Positions 34,891 to 64,000 of a DNA stretch of 64,000 nt are shown piece by piece. This DNA comes from Himantopus leucocephalus. Lineage: Eukaryota; Chordata; Aves; Charadriiformes; Recurvirostridae. The translations under genes were made by a program, and so were the position numbers. Location of the stretch: contig RSEF01000006.1 of NCBI GenBank assembly GCA_003993805.1, positions 23,666,405 to 23,730,404 on the forward strand. Direction: 5' to 3'. The notes beneath the pieces are model-generated. The model was not told the DNA's origin. It did not search any database and worked only from the letters and a program-made list of their open reading frames with translations. The number at the start of each line of letters is the position of its first letter. Position 1 is the stretch's first letter.

Positions 34891-36292
34891 TCGCGCTGCC
34901 AAGGCTGTTGTTCGCGACGTCGTTCCCCGTTTCCCTCGAAGCCTTTCCCAGGTGCTGCAGGATCGCGGGCGGATTCCCACAAACTTGAAAAGCGGCTTGA
35001 GACGGGCGACGGGTTCCTAACGGAGCCGACCGCGCCGCGGGCGGCAGCGAGCCCCCTCCCCGGGGATGCGCGGCGGGACCCGCGGGTGGGATGCTGGCGC
35101 AGCCCCCGGCCGCCTCCCTCCTGTCCCGCCGGGCCGGGCCGGAGCCGCTCAAGGCCCGGGGGTTGCGGGATAAGCGGCGGGGCCGCACGGGGCGGTCCTG
35201 CCGGCGGCGGCGGCGCGATGCGCGGGCCGGCTCTGCCCTCTGCCGACATCCCCCCGCACCGCCGCCGCTCCCGGCCGTGTTGCCGCTCCACCGAGCTCCG
35301 CCACGGCATCGGCCCCAACGCCCAGGGTCCCCGGAGGTCCCCACAGGACTGGAGGGAGGCTCCCGGGCGGCGGGTGGCCCGAAGAGCCACGGAGGGTCGG
35401 GGGCAGCGCGGGAAGCGCTGTGCCTGCAGGAAGGATGCAGAGTTTGGCAGCGAGGCGCCAGGCGAAATTCCCCGCGGACAAACGCAATGCCATGCGCTCG
35501 GGGAGAAGGGTTCCCAGCTGACAAGTGATCCCAAACGCTCCCCGCGGGACACAGCGGGGCTCGCCTCGGCGGCGGCTGCCACCGGCCAGAGGTTCTTGCT
35601 GGGAGGGGAGACACCCGCAGGTGACCCCGGTGTTTCCCCGGGGCTGGGAGGGTCTCAGGGGGCCACCCCACCTGCAGGTGGTTGGGAATCGGGGAAGTGC
35701 CTTAAAAAACTTGAGGAGGATGCACCGGAGGATCCCCGTGACCCGCCGTGGGGTGGAAACACATTCGGGCAGGGCCCTCCTGGCACCCCCCTGCACCCCC
35801 GGGCGCGGCGCTCCTGGGACTGCCGCGCACCCCGGCTTTGCACTCCAGCGCTGCTCTGCACCCCCCGCAGACGCTGCACCCCCGGGCGCCCTGTGGGGGA
35901 CCACGCCACGTCCCCCCCGTCCCCAGCACCGCACCCCCGAGCACTGCCGCAGAGCAGCGCTGCCTCGGGCACGGCATCCCCGGCAGCACCCCGTACCACG
36001 GGCACCGCACCCCGGGACCACCCCGCACCCCATCACTGCCGCTCCGGGACACCCCCCCCGCCCACCGGACGCTGCCCCCCCGCAGCCCCTGTGACGGCTC
36101 TGCGCCCCTTCGCCGCGGCCCCGGGCCTGCCGCCCCCCCGCTGCACCCCCCCCCGGTCCTGGTCCCGATCCCGGCCAACCGTGGCCGCCACCCCGCGCCC
36201 TGGGGGCGCTGCCCCACGGTGCGGCCCCGCCGCGCGCCGCCCGCCAACCCGCGCGCCCAGCGGCGGGGGTGGGGCCGGGGAGCCGCCGGCCG

Positions 36293-40266
<3,974 letters not shown>

Positions 40267-40395
40267 AGCACACGAACAACCAAACTTATATGAAGTCACC
40301 AAAGCTGTAGTGTGTAGTCCATGTCTTTCCCTGCTCATGGCTTGCCTTGTCCCACACCTCTTGGGGTTTAATAAAGATGGGGGCAATAGCTCAAT
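40267..40395 (+). other. GOT1 3' untranslated region
   Basis: Short sequence between the stop codon and the AATAAA at 40370. The cleavage position is an estimate. Confidence 0.6.
40370..40375 (+). terminator. GOT1 polyadenylation signal
   Basis: AATAAA lies 104 bases after the GOT1 stop codon, the first canonical signal on the plus strand. It implies a short 3' UTR of about 0.12 kb. Confidence 0.75.
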
Positions 40396-40705
40396 CAGGG
40401 ATAATCATCTGTTGACGTTTTTGAAATACCCCTTGCAATATGGGTAAGCCAGTGCCCCCAGGAGGGTGGGGGCAGCGTGAGCTGCCTTGGCTCTTGTTTG
40501 ACTGACAGCAGCCTGGTCTTCAGGCGCTTTGAGCTGCATCTTTAGCACATCCAAATCAACTCCATGTAACTGATCAGTTTGATCTAGGCAAAGTCCGGTG
40601 CCAGTGCAATGCGCTGTGGGATAACAGCACAATCGGTTGGGATCTCATATGGCTTTTGAACTAATGTCACTCGGTAGTATTTTGGGGAGGGGTGAAGCTG
40701 TTGCT

Positions 40706-40719
40706 NNNNNNNNNNNNNN
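40706..40719. other. Assembly gap of 14 N
   Basis: Run of 14 undetermined bases just before a C homopolymer (about 40723-40738). It is non-coding, downstream of GOT1, and probably marks a homopolymer-driven sequencing failure. Confidence 0.95.
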
Positions 40720-42551
40720 CTTCCCCCCCCCCCCCCCCTTCTGAGCCTTATGCGAGCAAACATTCGTAATTGTGATAATTGCTTCTTTGTTGCTGACAGA
40801 AAATTAAACCTCCATCTCTGAACACTACCCCTGCCTTGTGTGATGCCGTGCCTTCAGGCTGTGCTAGCCTCTTCCCAGGCTGACGTTAAAGCCTCAGCAT
40901 CCTGGTTGGTCTCCTGGATCTTACTCAGTTTGTTTCAAGGCTTTCCCTTTCTCCCTCGTGGTGTGTTGCAGCTCTGATGATCACGGTTGCTACTAATGGG
41001 GCACAGTCCTATTGGGAGAGTGTAGTTGAGAGCTCCCTGTGACTCCGTGTGAAGCTGACCGGTTCCTCCTGTGTTTGTTTGGTGTTCCTCTTTCTGCCCC
41101 CCTGCCCTGTGCTGTCCGGCCCATCCTGTCCATCTGTCTGTGCTTGCTTTCTGGATGGTTGTGTTACCCATCCAGCTGGCCATCCCTCCCTGGCCCAGAG
41201 CTCCTGGCCTGCAGCTAATGTGTCAAAAAGCGGATCTTTCCTGCTTTTCCTTCTCAGCAGGCCCCTCGTGAACCACCACCTACTCCCCCTTGGCTGCAGC
41301 GGGGCCTGCCAGTAACAGCCCGTGTTTCTGGCACTGAAAAAGAGCTGGGACCATCTGCTTCTGCTCTCTGCAGTCACTGTTTGCAGATCTATTTGTGAGC
41401 TGATATTACCACCTTGGCAGAGCAGCCTCCTGCCAAGATCTTAGTGAAGAAAGAGGAACAGTCCCTTTCCGTGGGTCAGTTAGCGACAGTCACTGCTGCT
41501 CTGACGGATTTTGCTTGTGCTGCAGCTTAGACAGCAAAGGTGAAAATGGTGCCCTGTTCCCTTCCTGTGTTTGCAGAGGGACAGTGTGTGGGGTCTCGTT
41601 TGTCCTTCCCAGATTAGTGTTTGTGTCACATCAGAGAGTGAGCCAGTGGCAGCCTTTCCTCTGTGTGGGTGGGGAGCTTTTTTTCTCTTGGTGTCCATCC
41701 GCAGCTGGAATGATGGGGTAGAGGTTAAAGGATGACTTCTAGGGGTGATCTCAGGAGAAGGAGTTGAAGGAACTAGCTCTCCTGTTATTTCTGACACCTG
41801 CCTACGCTTCTGTTCTTACAGACCTCTAGGTGTGGAGCCTGACCTGGCCCACCCCACGTGCGACCTGTACCAGTCCTTTGCTAGCCTTACCAGTCTTGTT
41901 TTTCTAATGAGTGACCTAAATTTCTCCCTTTCTGTGGTGTAAGCTCATTACCCATTATCCCATTTACCATGGCAACAGAGAACAGATTATTCCTTTCCTC
42001 TTTGCAACAGCTTTTTATGTATCTGAAAACTTCCTCTCTCTCCTTCACATCTTTCACCAGTTAAGATGAAGCGACCCTGTTTCCTTCAGCCTTTGGGGCA
42101 GGTTGTTTTCCAGCCCTCGCTTTCCTCTGGCCCCCTTTCAATTGCTGCGTGTTTCCTTAGAAGGGGAGTGCCCAGGCAGAGATGCAGTTATTCCAGCTGA
42201 AGTTTTATCAGCACTGGAATGAGATTTCTGTCGTTATCTGTCAGGCTGGACTCCAGCATGTGTATCCCACCATTGTGTTTGCAACGGCACAACATTAACT
42301 CCTTCCCCAGTCCTTGCCTGCGCTGCTGTGGTGCGACTCTCGGCACTGCGGAGTTGCTTTCCTGGCAGCAAGAGGGACAGAGAGCCCAGGTTCACTGGGA
42401 GAAATTGGGAAGCATTTGCTGAATGCCGAATCCTGTTAACTCCAGACACCTGGCTGTGGGTATGAGGGCAGCCCAGTCTGGTGGGAGAGGTTAGCACGTC
42501 TTTCCCTAAACCCATTGATGCAGACAGGGCATCGCTCAGGGAGAAATCACT

Positions 42552-42557
42552 TTTAAT
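42552..42557 (-). terminator. Candidate CNNM1 polyadenylation signal
   Basis: Reads ATTAAA on the minus strand about 1.16 kb past the CNNM1 stop codon. It is the common variant signal; other sites cannot be excluded. Confidence 0.25.
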
Positions 42558-43718
42558 GTTAATATCCCCGTTGCGTTCAGCCTCTACAAAAACTACTGAC
42601 TGGTCTGTACCAACCCGAAGGCTCGGCGCGAGCCTCCCTCGCACAGGCAGCCATGTGCGGGGAGGAGGATGGTTCAATGCAGTGTGGAGCGGCTCTCCCC
42701 GGGGAGCGGGGCTGCGCTCGGCGGTGAGCTGGGGTCCCTGCCCTGTGCCTAGCAGGGGTTTGGGAGTGCCGGGCTGTGTCGATGGTCAGCGTGCGCAAGG
42801 CGCTGCGAGTGTGCACGGCACTAGGCATGGCACAAACGTGTGCTGGGGCCCTGAGCTGCATGTGGCACCCCCCCCAAATAGCACATTCTCCTCATGGTGG
42901 AGACCACGTCTGTGCAGCACCCAGCATTGAGGGGCTCCGGTGGCTCGCTGGGATGGGGATGGTAAATGATGCTAAGGGCAGTTCTGGGTTGGGCCGCCCC
43001 TCCCTGCTCTGCCTGCAGGGATGCCGTGCCAGACACTTCACCTTTCCTTTTTCCACCTCTTCCTTGAGACCAGATGCTACCAGGGAGCAGCTGGGCAAGG
43101 GCCCTCGGACTCCAGCTAGCTGGTCCAGGCCGCCTGGGTGGTTCAGCCCCGCTGGGGGCACATCCTTTCTCGCCTGGGGATGGGGCTCTGCACAAATCCT
43201 GCAGGGAGGGGCGGCACGAGTGGGCAGGCGGGCGGGCAGGCGGCGAGCGAGTGCAGACCTGCTGCTGTTGAACATGAGCCTCGCGGCAGGAGACCCTCAT
43301 GCTGCAGACCTGGAAGACACAAGCACAACCTGGTGCAGGCAGCCTGAGCTTGCCCTCCCTGACCTGCTGCTGCTCAAGCCTGCAGCACCTTTCTTAGCCA
43401 GGCTTGGGGATGTTGGCGCAGACACATTTCTAGCTGTGAAAACATGACTTAGGGTCTCACTCTGTCCCTGACATCCATTCCTGCACCGAGGATGGCTGCA
43501 GTTTGCTGCTGCATCCCTTGACCCTGCTCCAGCCGCCAGCAACACATCCCTGCACGCACTCTAAACCACAGTGTTCGGCTCGGCTGCTTGAAACTTGATT
43601 TTACACTATTAAAACTGAGCAACCTCCCATTTGCTGGGGAAGGAGTATTGCACCAAGAAGCAGGTTCCTACCTCCAGTCTGCGTGGGCTCCAGCACCGTG
43701 CTCCAGCCACAGTGCTGC

Positions 43719-63960
<20,242 letters not shown>

Positions 63961-64000
63961 ATCATAGAATGGTTTGGGTTGGAAGGGACCTTAAAGATCA
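63961..64000 (-). mobile_element. CR1 LINE 3' end (continues beyond window)
   Basis: The last 40 bases are the reverse complement of the avian CR1 3' terminus: ATCATAGAAT tail, then GGTTTGGGTTGGAAGGGACC and TTAAAGATCA. The element therefore points left, with its body to the right of the window. Low divergence suggests a fairly young copy. Confidence 0.92.

Larger units (their letters stand above)
40396..43718. other. GOT1-CNNM1 convergent intergenic region and CNNM1 3' UTR
   Basis: About 3.3 kb with no coding sequence. It includes the 14-N gap, and its right part must hold the CNNM1 3' UTR on the minus strand. No canonical minus-strand AATAAA was recognised; ATTAAA on the minus strand at 42552-42557 is a candidate signal, which would give a 3' UTR of about 1.2 kb. 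Confidence 0.5.

Overview
The window is vertebrate nuclear DNA, almost certainly from a bird. Three things say so. The genes are split by GT-AG introns. The right edge runs into the 3' end of a CR1 LINE, the dominant avian repeat. The GOT1 protein reads very close to chicken cytosolic aspartate aminotransferase. Species was not determined. Gene-rich, GC-rich blocks with CpG islands alternate with AT-richer intergenic blocks. There are no bacterial, plasmid or CRISPR features.

Three complete protein-coding genes could be assembled exon by exon, each closing in frame. NKX2-3 (minus strand, 11535 to 9873, 2 exons, 327 aa) encodes an NK2-class homeodomain factor. GOT1 (plus strand, 36570 to 40266, 9 exons, 412 aa) encodes cytosolic aspartate aminotransferase. 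CNNM1 (minus strand, 62725 to 43719, 12 coding exons, 947 aa) encodes a cyclin-M family (CNNM/CorC-type) membrane protein. This is the NKX2-3/GOT1/CNNM1 order and orientation known from human 10q24.2, read in reverse. NKX2-3 and GOT1 are divergent and share about 25 kb of upstream DNA. GOT1 and CNNM1 are convergent, with stop codons about 3.5 kb apart.

Layout: 1-9446 is GC-rich intergenic DNA left of NKX2-3, with two plus-strand AATAAA signals, MIR-like scraps and no recognisable gene. A very large CpG-rich domain, about 8.4-15.5 kb, surrounds NKX2-3. From 15.5 to 34.9 kb is intergenic DNA with several AT-rich islets that look like regulatory elements, an old CR1 copy, microsatellites and a degenerate telomere-like array. 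From 34.9 to 36.96 kb is the CpG/CCAAT promoter domain of GOT1. Beyond GOT1, CNNM1 fills 43.7-62.7 kb. Its first intron is about 10 kb and its first exon lies in a third CpG island. The three genes do not form one pathway; the linkage is conserved synteny.

I found no clearly new biological system. The items most worth a second look are a perfect 76-bp palindrome at 14228-14303, the degenerate TTAGGG-like array at 34239-34321, a perfect SRF CArG palindrome at 26763-26772, forkhead, E-box and GATA clusters upstream of NKX2-3, and a 125-bp CA-repeat intron near the end of CNNM1.
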